A DNA stretch of 64,000 nt, from positions 62,001 to 126,000 of the forward strand of contig NZ_JYOV01000019.1 in the NCBI RefSeq assembly GCF_000963255.1. Direction: 5' to 3'. This DNA is from Streptococcus infantis (GTDB taxonomy: Bacteria; Bacillota; Bacilli; Lactobacillales; Streptococcaceae). Shown piece after piece: positions 28,451 through 37,865 of the stretch. Both the position numbers and the translations under genes were made by a program. Below the pieces are notes generated by a model. The model was not told the DNA's origin. It was given only the letters and a program-made list of their open reading frames with translations, and searched no databases. Numbering within the stretch: position 1 is the first letter of the stretch; the number at the start of each line of letters is the position of its first letter.

Positions 28451-29218
28451 CTAAATATCTAACTTCGTAACAGTGAACTTGATATGCGAATAGTCTTTTT
28501 CGATATCCTTATCTACCATAAAGGCTGTTGCATCCTTCTTGACCTGTACCAAGTCAATATTTTGAGCTTGAGCGGCATAGACACAGCCACAATAACACTG
28601 GCGATAGATGTCATACTCTTCACACATTTCTACAGAACGTTTGTAGCCTTGATTTTTCTTAAAATCACTCGGAAGATAATGAGTGGTGTAGATTTTCTGC
28701 ACATCAATCCCGATACTATTGATGGTTTGTGAATTTTTGTGAGGGCTGATGGTTAGGGCTGAACCGAAGTAATCAAATCCTAAGTCCATAGCCACTTGCG
28801 CTGTCTTGTCCAAGCGATAGTCAAAACAAACCTTGCAACGATCCCCACCTTCAGGTTCTTCTTCCAAACCTCGGACCAGTTGACGGTATTCGTTGGGTTC
28901 ATAAGGTGCTTCTAGATATTGAACATTATTTCCTGTTCGCTCATTGAAATCACTGACAAATTTTTTGGTCACATAAGCACGCTTGTGATACTCAGCTTTA
29001 GGATGGATATTTGAATTAGCAAAATAAATGGTTACATCTGCATACTTGGTCAAATACTCTAAAGTATAGGTGCTACAAGGAGCACAACAGACGTGCATGA
29101 GAATGGTTGGTCTCTCTTCATTTTTTTCCCAAACTTGAACCATCTTTTGCATGACACGGTCATAGTTGATCTTTTGATTGGGATTCATCTTACTTAGAAT
29201 TTCTTCTACATCAATCAT
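28451..29218 (-). CDS. queH: Epoxyqueuosine reductase QueH
   Basis: QueH performs the last step of queuosine synthesis in tRNA, replacing the unrelated QueG. The 255-residue protein shows the QueH cysteine pattern: CCAPCS near residues 45-50, CKVCFDYRLDKTA near 143, and CYCGCVYAAQ near 208, consistent with metal and iron-sulfur ligands. It also has the motif SALTISPHKNSQTIN. It is a single gene followed by its own terminator. Confidence 0.94.
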   Translation of the reverse strand: MIDVEEILSKMNPNQKINYDRVMQKMVQVWEKNEERPTILMHVCCAPCSTYTLEYLTKYADVTIYFANSNIHPKAEYHKRAYVTKKFVSDFNERTGNNVQYLEAPYEPNEYRQLVRGLEEEPEGGDRCKVCFDYRLDKTAQVAMDLGFDYFGSALTISPHKNSQTINSIGIDVQKIYTTHYLPSDFKKNQGYKRSVEMCEEYDIYRQCYCGCVYAAQAQNIDLVQVKKDATAFMVDKDIEKDYSHIKFTVTKLDI

Positions 29219-29285
29219 ACTCTTCTCCTTTTCCTCTTGCTATTGTACCACAGGATGATTCTTTGAGCAAATAGGTTTTCGTGCT

Positions 29286-30485
29286 TTACTCAGTTTTTAA
29301 GTCCTTATCTAATAGCTTTCCCATCCTTGTCAGACTGATTATTAATATAGGACAGGTTAAAATCAAGATAAGACCTAAAACTAAAAAGACAGCTACAAGT
29401 CCGCAACGATCAATCATCCAGCCTGTCAGTGGAAATATGACAATCATGGAAAGACTAAAAAGCATGGAATTGATACTAAGCATAGTTGCTCTTACACTGG
29501 ACGGTAAATAACCTTGTAAGTCATTGAAATAGATCGGCTGATAAACTGCATAGAGTGTATCGGTCAAAAGATATACGAGAAGAAAAGCAAAGGGAGTTCC
29601 AAAAAACACCAATAGCAAGGCTAAACCCGTTAGTGCAACAAGAGTCGGAAAAACTCGATTGCTATTCCATTTTTTTCCAATTTGACTAGCTACATAAACT
29701 GCTATAAGATTTAAGCCACTACCAATCAGCATGACCAGCGATACCTGCCACCCTGCTAAGTCACTTATTTTCTGCTGATAGTAAAAGTAAAACATACACA
29801 TGAGTGTTCCGACTAGCTGATAAGTCATCATCCAGTAAAAGAGTACTGGTTTTTCATGCCATTCTTTTCGAACTTGCAGGACAATCGTTTTAAAGGTTAA
29901 GGCTTCATTTTTTTCTCTCTTAGCCATTGGTTCTTTCATCAAATAAACCAAGATTATAGAAATAAATGAAAATCCAATAGCAATCAGATAGGTCCAAGCC
30001 AATGCTCCGTGAATAAAGAAGCCTGCCACAACTGTACCTAAGGTTCGGGTGACTTCTGCCACACCAGACAAAAAACTAGAAATCTGAAGATAGCGGTCCT
30101 TTTGACCTGCTTCAACTGTTGAATCATATAAGAAAGCGGTACTGGTCCCCGAATCAAAATTATAAGACCAAGCGTTGACCATCATAGCAAAAGCATAAAT
30201 CCAAAAATTCCCCTGACCAAACAAAATCAAGATAGAGGATACAATACTAGCCAAGCGAGCCAAATAGAGATTGGTTTTGTAGCTAAATCGATCGGCCAAC
30301 ATACCTGACGGGATTTCACACAAGAGACTTGTACCGTGAAAGATACTTTCTAATAGACCGATTTGAAGTAAGGAAAGACCATTTTGGATAAAAAATAAAA
30401 TCCAAAAACTGGTGATTCCAAAATAAGAAGTGAATTCCAGACCTGCCAGGAGTGGAATATTGCGTTTGTAAGTTCTTTTAAACAT
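29286..30485 (-). CDS. Major facilitator superfamily transporter
   Basis: This is a 399-residue protein with about 12 membrane helices. The loop after helix 2 reads CEIPSGMLADRFSYK, the MFS motif A (G-x-x-D-R). A central cytoplasmic loop (KEPMAKREKNEALTFK) separates the two halves. Substrate unknown; general similarity is to drug or sugar efflux permeases. It is a single gene between queH and asnS; a BOX-type repeat lies upstream. Confidence 0.9.
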   Translation of the reverse strand: MFKRTYKRNIPLLAGLEFTSYFGITSFWILFFIQNGLSLLQIGLLESIFHGTSLLCEIPSGMLADRFSYKTNLYLARLASIVSSILILFGQGNFWIYAFAMMVNAWSYNFDSGTSTAFLYDSTVEAGQKDRYLQISSFLSGVAEVTRTLGTVVAGFFIHGALAWTYLIAIGFSFISIILVYLMKEPMAKREKNEALTFKTIVLQVRKEWHEKPVLFYWMMTYQLVGTLMCMFYFYYQQKISDLAGWQVSLVMLIGSGLNLIAVYVASQIGKKWNSNRVFPTLVALTGLALLLVFFGTPFAFLLVYLLTDTLYAVYQPIYFNDLQGYLPSSVRATMLSINSMLFSLSMIVIFPLTGWMIDRCGLVAVFLVLGLILILTCPILIISLTRMGKLLDKDLKTE

Positions 30486-30574
30486 CGTTTTCTCTCTTTC
30501 AATATATAATATGAGTTTTTCTAAAAGACTTACTTAGAGTTGCCTACATTTTCTCCACCTCTTTCATTTAAAGT

Positions 30575-30680
30575 AATACTCAATGAAAATCAAAGAGCAA
30601 ACTAGGAAGCTAGCCGCAGGCTGTACTTGAGTACGGCAAGGTGAAGCTGACGTAGTTTGAATTTGATTTTCGAAGAGCAT
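30575..30680. repeat. BOX element (boxA-boxC type, no boxB)
   Basis: Starts atactcaatgaaaatcaaag and ends ttttcgaagagcat, the typical ends of the pneumococcal BOX repeat. About 106 nt, in the spacer between the MFS gene and asnS; the ends can pair to form a stem. Confidence 0.88.
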
Positions 30681-30702
30681 AAAAACGCCAGACGGCGTTT
30701 TT
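30681..30702 (-). terminator. Terminator after asnS
   Basis: The 9-bp stem aaaaacgcc/ggcgttttt has a 4-nt loop and lies 7 nt beyond the asnS stop, directly against the BOX element. Confidence 0.9.
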
Positions 30703-30709
30703 ATGGCTA

Positions 30710-32053
30710 TTAAGGTTTGATACGGTGCAACATACGTGGGAACGGAATGGCTTCACGGATGTGTTTTGTACCAGCTGCGAAGGTTACCATACGCTCGATA
30801 CCGATACCAAATCCACCGTGTGGAACTGTACCGTATTTACGAAGGTCAAGGTAGAATTCATATTCTGTACGATCCATACCTAGTGATTCCATCTTCGCTA
30901 CAAGGGCATCATAGTCTTCCTCACGCATTGAACCACCGATGATTTCTCCGTAACCTTCTGGTGCGAGCAAGTCTGCACAAAGTACGCGATCTGGGTTACC
31001 AGGAACTGGTTTCATGTAGAAGGCCTTGATGTCTGCTGGGTAGTTAATCACGAAGGTTGGTACACCAAAGTGGTTTGAAATCCAAGTTTCATGTGGCGAA
31101 CCGAAGTCATCACCATGTTCAAGATGCTCATAGTCAGCGTCTTCATCATTTTCATGCTCTTGCAAGAGGTCAATGGCTTGATCGTAAGTGATGCGTTTGA
31201 ATGGCTCTGCAATGTAGCGTTTCAAAAGCTCAGTATCACGTTCCAATGTTTCCAATGCTTGTGGAGCACGGTCAAGAACACCTTGAAGAAGAGCTTTGAC
31301 ATAAGCTTCTTGCAAGTCAAGTGACTCATCATGTGTCAAGTATGAATACTCAGCATCCATCATCCAGAACTCAGTCAAGTGACGGCGAGTTTTTGATTTT
31401 TCAGCACGGAATACTGGACCAAAGTCAAAGACACGACCAAGAGCCATAGCACCAGCTTCAAGATAAAGTTGACCAGATTGGCTCAAGTAGGCTGGAGTAC
31501 CAAAGTAGTCTGTTTCAAACAATTCAGTTGAATCTTCTGCAGCATTTCCTGAAAGAATTGGGCTATCAAACTTCATGAAGCCATTTTTATCAAAGAACTC
31601 ATAAGTTGCATAGATGATAGCATTACGGATTTGCATGACAGCTACTTGTTTGCGTGAACGAAGCCACAAGTGACGGTTGTCCATCAAGAAGTCTGTTCCG
31701 TGCTCTTTTGGAGTGATTGGGTAATCTTGAGATTCACCGATAACTTCGATGTCTGTAATATCCAATTCGTAACCAAATTTAGAACGCTCGTCTTCTTTGA
31801 CAATCCCTGTCACGAAAACAGAAGTTTCTTGGCTTAGGCGTTTGATGGTGTCAAATTTTTCAAGACCTACTTCTTCTCCAAATTTTTCGATAAAGTTTGG
31901 TTTAAAAGCCACACCTTGGAAAAAGGCTGTTCCGTCACGCAATTGTAAGAAGGCAATTTTCCCTTTTCCTGATTTGTTGGCAACCCAAGCACCAATAGTG
32001 ACTTCTTGACCAACGTAATCTTTTACTTCGATAATTGTTACACGTTTTGTCAT
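30710..32053 (-). CDS. asnS: Asparaginyl-tRNA synthetase
   Basis: This enzyme charges tRNA-Asn. The 447-residue protein has an N-terminal OB-fold anticodon domain (about 1-110) and a class II catalytic core with motif 2 [19 protein letters not shown] and motif 3 [10 protein letters not shown]. The start is taken as the second of two adjacent ATGs ([10 protein letters not shown]), giving the usual length; the first, at 32056, would add one Met. An extended -10 TGGTACAAT upstream suggests its own promoter. Confidence 0.97.
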   Translation of the reverse strand: MTKRVTIIEVKDYVGQEVTIGAWVANKSGKGKIAFLQLRDGTAFFQGVAFKPNFIEKFGEEVGLEKFDTIKRLSQETSVFVTGIVKEDERSKFGYELDITDIEVIGESQDYPITPKEHGTDFLMDNRHLWLRSRKQVAVMQIRNAIIYATYEFFDKNGFMKFDSPILSGNAAEDSTELFETDYFGTPAYLSQSGQLYLEAGAMALGRVFDFGPVFRAEKSKTRRHLTEFWMMDAEYSYLTHDESLDLQEAYVKALLQGVLDRAPQALETLERDTELLKRYIAEPFKRITYDQAIDLLQEHENDEDADYEHLEHGDDFGSPHETWISNHFGVPTFVINYPADIKAFYMKPVPGNPDRVLCADLLAPEGYGEIIGGSMREEDYDALVAKMESLGMDRTEYEFYLDLRKYGTVPHGGFGIGIERMVTFAAGTKHIREAIPFPRMLHRIKP

Positions 32054-32170
32054 CATTTATCTTCCTTTTTTCGTTTAACTTGTCCAAAGACATTATTACT
32101 CATTATTGTACCACAAATAATGGCTGATAGCTAGCTTGTTTGATAGAAATTCATAAGTTTTTAGCTACAA

Positions 32171-32197
32171 AAACCTCCGCCAAAAGGACGGAGGTTT
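32171..32197 (-). terminator. Terminator after the aminotransferase gene
   Basis: The 9-bp stem aaacctccg/cggaggttt lies 7 nt past the stop codon, with T residues after it on the minus strand. Confidence 0.88.
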
Positions 32198-32203
32198 AAC
32201 TTC

Positions 32204-33382
32204 TTATTTTTCCATAAATTGGTGCAAACGACGAATGGCTTCTTTAAGGGTATCCAAGTCTGTCGCATAGCTGAGACGAACATTTTCTGGTGCTCCAAAT
32301 CCGGCTCCTGTAATCAAGGCCAGACCAACTTCTTCAAGAATAGCCGTTGTAAATGCTGTTACATCGCTATAACCTTTCATCTCCATAGCTTTTTTGACAT
32401 TTGGGAAGAGATAGAAGGCTCCTTGAGGTTTGACAACCTCAAAACCAGGGACCTCACACAAGAGTGGATAGATGGTATTCAAACGTTCCTCGAAAGCCTG
32501 ACGCATGGTTTCTACAGAGTCTTGAGGTCCAGTTAACGCTTCAATCGTTGCATATTGAGATACCGCAGTCAGGTTTGAAGTCGTTTGACCTGTTAGTTTA
32601 CTCATGGCAGCGATGATTTCTGGATCACCCACTGCATAACCTACCCGCCAACCTGTCATAGCATAGGCCTTAGACACACCATTGATAACAATGGTTTGTT
32701 TGCGAATCGCTTCTGATAGACTAGAGATTGGCACAAACTCATTACCGTTATAGACCAAGCGTCCATAAATATCATCTGCTAGGATGAGAATATCATGTTC
32801 AACAGCCCAATTTCCAATGGCCAAGAGTTCCTCGCGAGAATAGATCATACCGGTCGGATTAGATGGCGAATTAAGAACCAAGACTTTGGTCTTATCTGTG
32901 CGAGCTGCTTCTAATTGCTCCACAGTTACTTTAAAGTGATTGTCTTCCTTGGCTTGAACAAAGACTGGAACACCACCAGCCATTTTAACTTGGTCACCAT
33001 AGCTGACCCAATAAGGGGTTGGAATAATGACCTCATCTCCTGGATTAACCACAGCCATAAAGAAAGTGTAGAGTGAGAATTTTGCACCTGTCGCAAAAGT
33101 GACCTCATTAGCCGCTACAGAATAACCATAATAACGTTCAAAATAGGTATTGACCGCTGCTTTTAATTCAGGCAAACCTGAAGCTACTGTATAGAAAGAA
33201 GCACGTCCATCTCGAATGGCTGCAACAGCGGCATCTTGAATATTTTCAGGAGTATGAAAATCGGGCTGACCTAAAGTTAAGAAGAGAACATCTTTTCCTT
33301 CAGCTTTTAACTTCTTTGCTCTTGCATCACTAGCCAGAGTGACACTTTCTTCCATTTCTAAGACACGTTTAGATAATTTCAT
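32204..33382 (-). CDS. aspC: Class I PLP-dependent aminotransferase (aspartate aminotransferase)
   Basis: This 392-residue aminotransferase most likely moves amino groups between aspartate and 2-oxoglutarate, feeding oxaloacetate/aspartate exchange. The PLP Lys is in NGVSKAYAMTGWRVGYA near residues 232-248, the Asp that holds the pyridine N is in LADDIYGRL, and Arg for the substrate carboxylate is in ENVRLSYAT. It overlaps the upstream TseB-like gene by 4 nt (ATGA). Exact substrate range within the subfamily is not certain. Confidence 0.93.
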   Translation of the reverse strand: MKLSKRVLEMEESVTLASDARAKKLKAEGKDVLFLTLGQPDFHTPENIQDAAVAAIRDGRASFYTVASGLPELKAAVNTYFERYYGYSVAANEVTFATGAKFSLYTFFMAVVNPGDEVIIPTPYWVSYGDQVKMAGGVPVFVQAKEDNHFKVTVEQLEAARTDKTKVLVLNSPSNPTGMIYSREELLAIGNWAVEHDILILADDIYGRLVYNGNEFVPISSLSEAIRKQTIVINGVSKAYAMTGWRVGYAVGDPEIIAAMSKLTGQTTSNLTAVSQYATIEALTGPQDSVETMRQAFEERLNTIYPLLCEVPGFEVVKPQGAFYLFPNVKKAMEMKGYSDVTAFTTAILEEVGLALITGAGFGAPENVRLSYATDLDTLKEAIRRLHQFMEK

Positions 33383-33867
33383 AGCTTCTCCTTTTCGATT
33401 AGGGCACCAGTTTCAAAATCTACTAGATAATAGTCTCCTCCAGACTTGATTTCCCAAACAGGCTTTTCAGCATAGCGTCCAAAGGTAACCGTATCAATTT
33501 CAGTTGCTCCTTTTTCTCTAACAACTGCTTCTGCTTTTTCTTGTGAAGTACCATTTTCTAGTTGATATACGTAAATATTGTTATTACTTTTCTCTATTAA
33601 AACAGCAACTGGTTTCTGATTCTTATCTTGACCAAGAACACTATAATAGCTTTCTAAGCCATTAAAGATATCAACCTGGCTGACCGTTTCTAGATTCGCA
33701 TACTGCTTAGCCAGTTTTTCCCCTTCCACCTTCGCTGTCTGATAAGGCTTCATGCTAAGCCACACCAAATAGAGAAAGGAAGAAGTCACAACTAGAGCCA
33801 ACAGGGTCAAGCCAATGCTGTACTGAAATAATAAGGAATTTTTTTCTTTTTTCTGTCTCATTTTCAC
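33379..33867 (-). CDS. Cell wall elongation regulator TseB-like protein (DUF5590)
   Basis: This is a 162-residue membrane-anchored protein. A basic N-terminus (MKMRQKKEKN) precedes a single membrane helix at about 15-37, followed by two small extracellular domains, the first DUF5590 and the second PepSY-like (ending VDFETGALIEKEKL). The related YpmB/TseB of B. subtilis affects the elongation transpeptidase. It is translationally coupled with aspC by a 4-nt overlap, an arrangement seen also in other Firmicutes. Confidence 0.88.
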   Translation of the reverse strand: MKMRQKKEKNSLLFQYSIGLTLLALVVTSSFLYLVWLSMKPYQTAKVEGEKLAKQYANLETVSQVDIFNGLESYYSVLGQDKNQKPVAVLIEKSNNNIYVYQLENGTSQEKAEAVVREKGATEIDTVTFGRYAEKPVWEIKSGGDYYLVDFETGALIEKEKL

Positions 33868-34066
33868 TCGTCTATTTTACCATCTATCCAAGTGAATTAC
33901 AAGTGAATAAAGGAGGAGGATTTGGCTCGGAACTTCTCTTATGACAGGAGTATATGACGCTTGAATCATTGATTTCACAGACTTTTCATAATCTCTACTC
34001 CTAAAAATAATCTTGACTATCATCGATTTTTATTTTCTGAGCAGATTTCTTGCAAATGATTTCCTT

Positions 34067-34090
34067 TTGTTGTAACATTGTTTATAACAA
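34067..34090 (+). promoter_or_regulatory. Inverted repeat upstream of the FMN reductase gene
   Basis: ttgttgtaa (34067-34075) and ttataacaa (34082-34090) form a 9-nt dyad with one mismatch, about 40 nt before the start codon. It could be an operator for a redox-type repressor. Confidence 0.4.
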
Positions 34091-34128
34091 CAGAGATAAC
34101 TCTGATTAAAATATAAAGGATACTCCCT

Positions 34129-34677
34129 ATGTCTAAAAAAGTATTATTTATCGTTGGTTCAATTCGTGAAGGTTCCTTCAACCACCAAATGGCGCTAGAA
34201 GCCGAAAAAGCTCTTGCAGGAAAAGCTGAGATTAGCTACCTTGACTACTCAGCTATTCCACTATTTAGTCAAGATCTTGAAGTTCCAACTCTTCCAGCTG
34301 TAACAGCAGCTCGTGAAGCAGTTCTTGCTGCTGATGCTATCTGGATTTTCTCTCCAGTCTACAACTTCTCAATTCCTGGAACAGTGAAAAACTTGCTTGA
34401 CTGGCTTTCACGCGCTCTTGACTTATCTGATACACGCGGAGCATCTGCCCTTCAAGATAAAATCGTTACTGTGTCTTCAGTAGCAAATGCAGGTCATGAA
34501 CAACTCTTTGCAATCTACAAAGACCTCTTGCCATTCATCCGTACACAAGTTGTAGGTGAATTCACTGCTGCTCGTATCAATGATTCTGCTTGGGGAGATG
34601 GCAAATTAGTCCTTGAAGACAGTGTTGCTACTTCACTAAAACAACAAGCTGAAGACTTGGTTCAAGCTATTCAATAA
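34129..34677 (+). CDS. NADPH-dependent FMN reductase
   Basis: This is a 182-residue flavodoxin-fold protein. The phosphate-binding loop is GSIREGSFNHQMA (residues 11-23) and the flavin loop is SPVYNFSIPGTVKNLLDWLSR near 82-102, as in NAD(P)H:FMN or chromate/quinone reductases. The codon bias suggests good expression. It is a single plus-strand gene with an upstream dyad, followed directly by the IS200-type element. Confidence 0.92.
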   Translation: MSKKVLFIVGSIREGSFNHQMALEAEKALAGKAEISYLDYSAIPLFSQDLEVPTLPAVTAAREAVLAADAIWIFSPVYNFSIPGTVKNLLDWLSRALDLSDTRGASALQDKIVTVSSVANAGHEQLFAIYKDLLPFIRTQVVGEFTAARINDSAWGDGKLVLEDSVATSLKQQAEDLVQAIQ

Positions 34678-34686
34678 TTGAATCAT

Positions 34687-35410
34687 AACCACCCGTCTAA
34701 CGGGTGGTTTGCACCAGGGCTATAAGCCCAAATTACCAGCCAGCGCCTAAAGACGCTGGCTTTCACGTTGTTCAAGCCTCATTGCTCTTGACTCGTCACT
34801 TGCCTCTTAAAGAGGCGTGAGTATTACTTACCACTATCCCTAAAGGGATCCTCATATTCTTTTACACTTAATTTATCTAGTACTATATCATGCTTTTCCT
34901 GATCTTGTATGTATTTCCTTATCGTGGCTTCATTGAGACCTACTGTACTCACATAGTAACCTTCTGCCCAGAAATGCCGATTCCCAAAATTGTACTTGAG
35001 GTTGGCGTGTTTGTCAAACATCATGAGTGCACTTTTGCCTTTTAAATACCCCATGAAACTTGAAATATTTATCCTCGGTGGAATACTTACCAACTGATCA
35101 GGCATCAAGTGTCCTTCGATAATTTCAATACCTTCATAACCACACAAGCAATGAAATATTTCACCTAAACTACTTCGATATTGATTATAGATCACTTTTC
35201 GTCTATACTTAGGGGTGAACACAATGTGATAGAACACCATCCACTTTGTGTGTGATAAACTATGTGCCTTTTGTGCCATATTTTTCTCCTTTCGCTTTAC
35301 AATTGGCTTGAACACCTTTATTGTATCGCGTTTGGAGTTTTTTGGTATAACCTTCGACGCGCACCCGCATAGCGGGTGGTTTATTTGTCTCGCACCTCAC
35401 GGAGCGAGAC
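34687..35410 (-). mobile_element. IS200-type insertion element with subterminal hairpins
   Basis: The element holds one transposase gene. Ends are rich in hairpins, as in IS200/IS605: ccacccg/cgggtgg at 34689-34707 and ccagcg/cgctgg at about 34738-34761 on one side; acccgc/gcgggt at 35363-35377 and gtctcgc/gcgagac at 35387-35410 on the other. No terminal inverted repeats or target duplication, which is normal for this group. Exact boundaries are estimates. The transposase has lost its HUH motif, so the copy is probably dead unless helped in trans. Confidence 0.8.
34824..35279 (-). CDS. IS200/IS605-type transposase TnpA with HUH motif deleted
   Basis: This protein would be a Y1 single-strand transposase. 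The start at 35279 (MAQKAHSLSH) has a good GGAG site; 151 residues. The catalytic Tyr123 in RKYIQDQEKH is present. Where the family has MPDHVHMLVSIPP, this copy reads MPDQLVSIPP (residues 59-68): the two metal-binding His of the HUH motif are missing, as if 9 bp were lost in frame. A further local change (KWMVFYHIVFTP) is also seen. The frame is otherwise open, so the product may be made but should not cut DNA. Confidence 0.88.
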   Translation of the reverse strand: MAQKAHSLSHTKWMVFYHIVFTPKYRRKVIYNQYRSSLGEIFHCLCGYEGIEIIEGHLMPDQLVSIPPRINISSFMGYLKGKSALMMFDKHANLKYNFGNRHFWAEGYYVSTVGLNEATIRKYIQDQEKHDIVLDKLSVKEYEDPFRDSGK

Positions 35411-35430
35411 GGACTAATAGTCACATAATG

Positions 35431-35472
35431 AAAAAAAGATAGTAGAAAATGTTAGTTTCTACTATCTTTTTC
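35431..35472 (-). terminator. Terminator after the O-antigen-ligase-like gene
   Basis: The arms aaaaagatagtagaaa and tttctactatcttttt form a long stem ending 1 nt before the stop codon region of the gene. It also insulates it from the IS element. Confidence 0.85.
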
Positions 35473-36663
35473 TTAATCAACTAATTCATCAATCATACTA
35501 TGTTTTAGTGGTAAACTACACATCACTAAAAGGAAAATAAAGGATGATTGAAGCCAAAAGAGAGCCAAATCAAAAATTCCGTGCACAGCTACTACTGTCA
35601 AGAAAGAGAGGTAAAGTCCAAGGATAGGACGCTTACTAGGTACTTGACTCATATCAATCAACATTCGTACCGGAGTGGCAGAAGCAATCCCCAAGAGAAC
35701 GGTACCAACAACTCCATAACTCAAAATCGTATCTATATAAATACTATGAGCATGTTCATGATAAGGTGCTCCAATACGAGGGAAAGAGTGCATGTAGGTT
35801 AGCGGTCCTTCACCCCAGAATGGATTTTGCTTAAACAAGGCCATTCCAGCATTCCAGATAGAAACACGCTCTTCCATAGATGAATCTAAGGTTCCCATTC
35901 GAACACCCAAATCACTAGAAAATAGAAAGGCCAAACCAACCCCAAAAACTCCAATACTAAGCCAGAAAGCACGCCAGTTCTTAATAGTTGTGAAGAGATA
36001 AATAATCGCTCCAAAGATAATGGCTGGAAAAGCTGTACGATTCTGCGTAAAGTTTAAACCGAATAAATTAGCAAAGATGGCAATCATAGAAAAGATTCGT
36101 AACCACCTTAACTTCGTTGTGCTAATCAGATAAAAACCAATCATGATACAGAAACAACAGATAATTCCATAGTAATTAGGGTTAAAGAAGGCAACCTCCG
36201 CTCGGTTTTGATGCCAAACCTGCATCCGTGGTGAGAGGAAGGTATAATCAAATTTCTTTACAATTTGGAAATGTTCCAAGGCTGCAAAGACTGCTGCCAA
36301 GACACTTGAAGCTAAAACTCCTTCAATCGTCAACCTAAAAAATTTAGGAGTCAATTGAGCTTGGTAATAGTAAAAGAAGATGGCAAACAGAAACATGGCC
36401 ACCGAAGAAACTACTCCCATCACATTTTGTGCTAGAAGAGAAATTGCTGTGCTATAAGCAATAAAAAAGAGCAAGATAGGGTGTTGAGACAAACGTTTCA
36501 AGATTCCCTTCATCTCCCCGGTATATACTAACCAAAGTAAGTAAGAGATAAAAATAACAACAAAAAGATAAAAAGGGAGAAAAATACTCAGAATAACTCC
36601 TAAAAGAAGTCCTTCTTGTTTCGATAAACTTTTTAACTTTTCAATGACACCTATTGATTTCAC
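35473..36663 (-). CDS. O-antigen ligase/Wzy-like polytopic membrane protein
   Basis: This is a 396-residue protein with 10 or more membrane helices and a Wzy_C-type central loop with EGPLTYMHSFPRIGAPYHEHAHSIY split near residues 270-295, where conserved His and Arg residues sit. It probably polymerises or transfers a surface glycan or teichoic-type chain. Start: the GTG at 36663 (VKSIGVIEKL), with AGGAAAGGA upstream; another GTG nine codons earlier lies in front of that site. No glycan gene cluster surrounds it, so its substrate is open. Confidence 0.82.
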   Translation of the reverse strand: MKSIGVIEKLKSLSKQEGLLLGVILSIFLPFYLFVVIFISYLLWLVYTGEMKGILKRLSQHPILLFFIAYSTAISLLAQNVMGVVSSVAMFLFAIFFYYYQAQLTPKFFRLTIEGVLASSVLAAVFAALEHFQIVKKFDYTFLSPRMQVWHQNRAEVAFFNPNYYGIICCFCIMIGFYLISTTKLRWLRIFSMIAIFANLFGLNFTQNRTAFPAIIFGAIIYLFTTIKNWRAFWLSIGVFGVGLAFLFSSDLGVRMGTLDSSMEERVSIWNAGMALFKQNPFWGEGPLTYMHSFPRIGAPYHEHAHSIYIDTILSYGVVGTVLLGIASATPVRMLIDMSQVPSKRPILGLYLSFLTVVAVHGIFDLALFWLQSSFIFLLVMCSLPLKHSMIDELVD

Positions 36664-36838
36664 AACAGATCCTTTCCTTCTGAATATCACATTCAGATAA
36701 ATAAGTTATTAAAACATTTTACCATTTTTCAAGCGATTTGAAAACCTCTTTGCCTCTATACTCCTAACTAAAACTGGGTAAAATTTTATAGTTAGCTAAG
36801 ATTACTTGAAAATCGCTATCCCTTTTTTAAAAATATGG

Positions 36839-36844
36839 TACAAT
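36839..36844 (+). promoter_or_regulatory. Extended -10 of birA
   Basis: TGGTACAAT ends at 36844, 29 nt before the birA ATG, with AGAAAGGG as ribosome binding site in between. The -35 is weak. Confidence 0.55.
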
Positions 36845-36873
36845 AAGTCTAATTATTCCAGAAAGGGTCTAGC

Positions 36874-37809
36874 ATGAAATCCTACCAAGAAGTCTATAAA
36901 ATACTAGCTACTGAAACTGATTATCTAAGCGGAGAAAAAATAGCAGAGAGATTAAACCTATCTCGAACTTCCGTATGGAAGGCGATCCAACGTCTCCAAC
37001 AAGAGGGTCTGGAGATTGACAGTATCAAAAATCGTGGGTATAAACTTCTGGACGGAGACCTTATCTTGCCTCAGGAAATCGAAGCGAATAGTCCCATTAC
37101 TGTCCAGTTTAAACCCTCAACAAAATCTACCCAAACCGATGCTAAAGAGGCTATGGAAGCTGGTGCTAAAGGGGACAAACTCTACCTTTCCACTAGCCAA
37201 ACTATGGGACGCGGTCGTTTTCAACGTCCCTATTATTCTCCAGATAAGGGGGGAATTTACATGTCTCTTCACCTACAACCCAATCTCCCTTACCAGAAGC
37301 TTCCCGCCTATACACTTCTAACAGCTGGGGCTATCTACAAGGCTATCAAGAATCTTAGTTTGATTGATGTGGATATCAAGTGGGTCAATGACATTTATCT
37401 GAACCAGAAAAAAATTGCTGGTATTCTAACAGAAGCCATTACCTCTGTCGAAACTGGACTCGTTACAGATGTTATCATTGGGATCGGGATCAACTTTTCT
37501 ATCGCTGATTTTCCCAAGAATCTACAAACTAAAGCTGGAAGCTTATTTTCTCAAAATACTCCCATTACTCGCAATGAATTGATTGCTGAAATTTGGAAAT
37601 GTTTCTACGAAACAGAGACCGATGAACTCCTCTATCTCTATAAAAATCGCTCAATCGTTTTAGGAAAAGAGATTTCCTTCAAGAAGGATCAAGAAATATT
37701 CACAGGAAAAGCCTGTGACATCTCTGACCAAGGACAACTGCTGATAGAATTAGCAAACGGTGAAAAGATTTGGCTCAATAGTGGCGAAGTTTCACTGACT
37801 AAATGGTAA
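36874..37809 (+). CDS. birA: Biotin-[acetyl-CoA-carboxylase] ligase / biotin operon repressor
   Basis: BirA attaches biotin to acetyl-CoA carboxylase and, in the bifunctional form, represses biotin genes. The 311-residue protein has an N-terminal winged helix (SGEKIAERLNLSRTSVWKAI at about 20-39). The ligase core has the biotinyl-AMP loop TMGRGRFQRPYYSP near 110 and KWVNDIYLNQKKIAGIL near 170, and a C-terminal SH3-like domain closes it. The HTH suggests regulatory ability; no operator was searched. Confidence 0.95.
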   Translation: MKSYQEVYKILATETDYLSGEKIAERLNLSRTSVWKAIQRLQQEGLEIDSIKNRGYKLLDGDLILPQEIEANSPITVQFKPSTKSTQTDAKEAMEAGAKGDKLYLSTSQTMGRGRFQRPYYSPDKGGIYMSLHLQPNLPYQKLPAYTLLTAGAIYKAIKNLSLIDVDIKWVNDIYLNQKKIAGILTEAITSVETGLVTDVIIGIGINFSIADFPKNLQTKAGSLFSQNTPITRNELIAEIWKCFYETETDELLYLYKNRSIVLGKEISFKKDQEIFTGKACDISDQGQLLIELANGEKIWLNSGEVSLTKW

Positions 37810-37821
37810 ATCTACTAAATC

Positions 37822-37859
37822 AAAAAAATCGACCTTTATTATTGAAGGTCGATTTTTTT
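37822..37859. terminator. Bidirectional terminator between birA and ackA
   Basis: The perfect 15-bp stem aaaaaaatcgacctt/aaggtcgattttttt serves both convergent genes. Confidence 0.93.
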
Positions 37860-37865
37860 GATCTG

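Noticed and set aside
33868..34066. Possible small RNA or gene in the spacer before the FMN reductase gene
   Set aside because: No ORF with start signals, no promoter-terminator pair and no strong hairpin was seen apart from the dyad at 34067.
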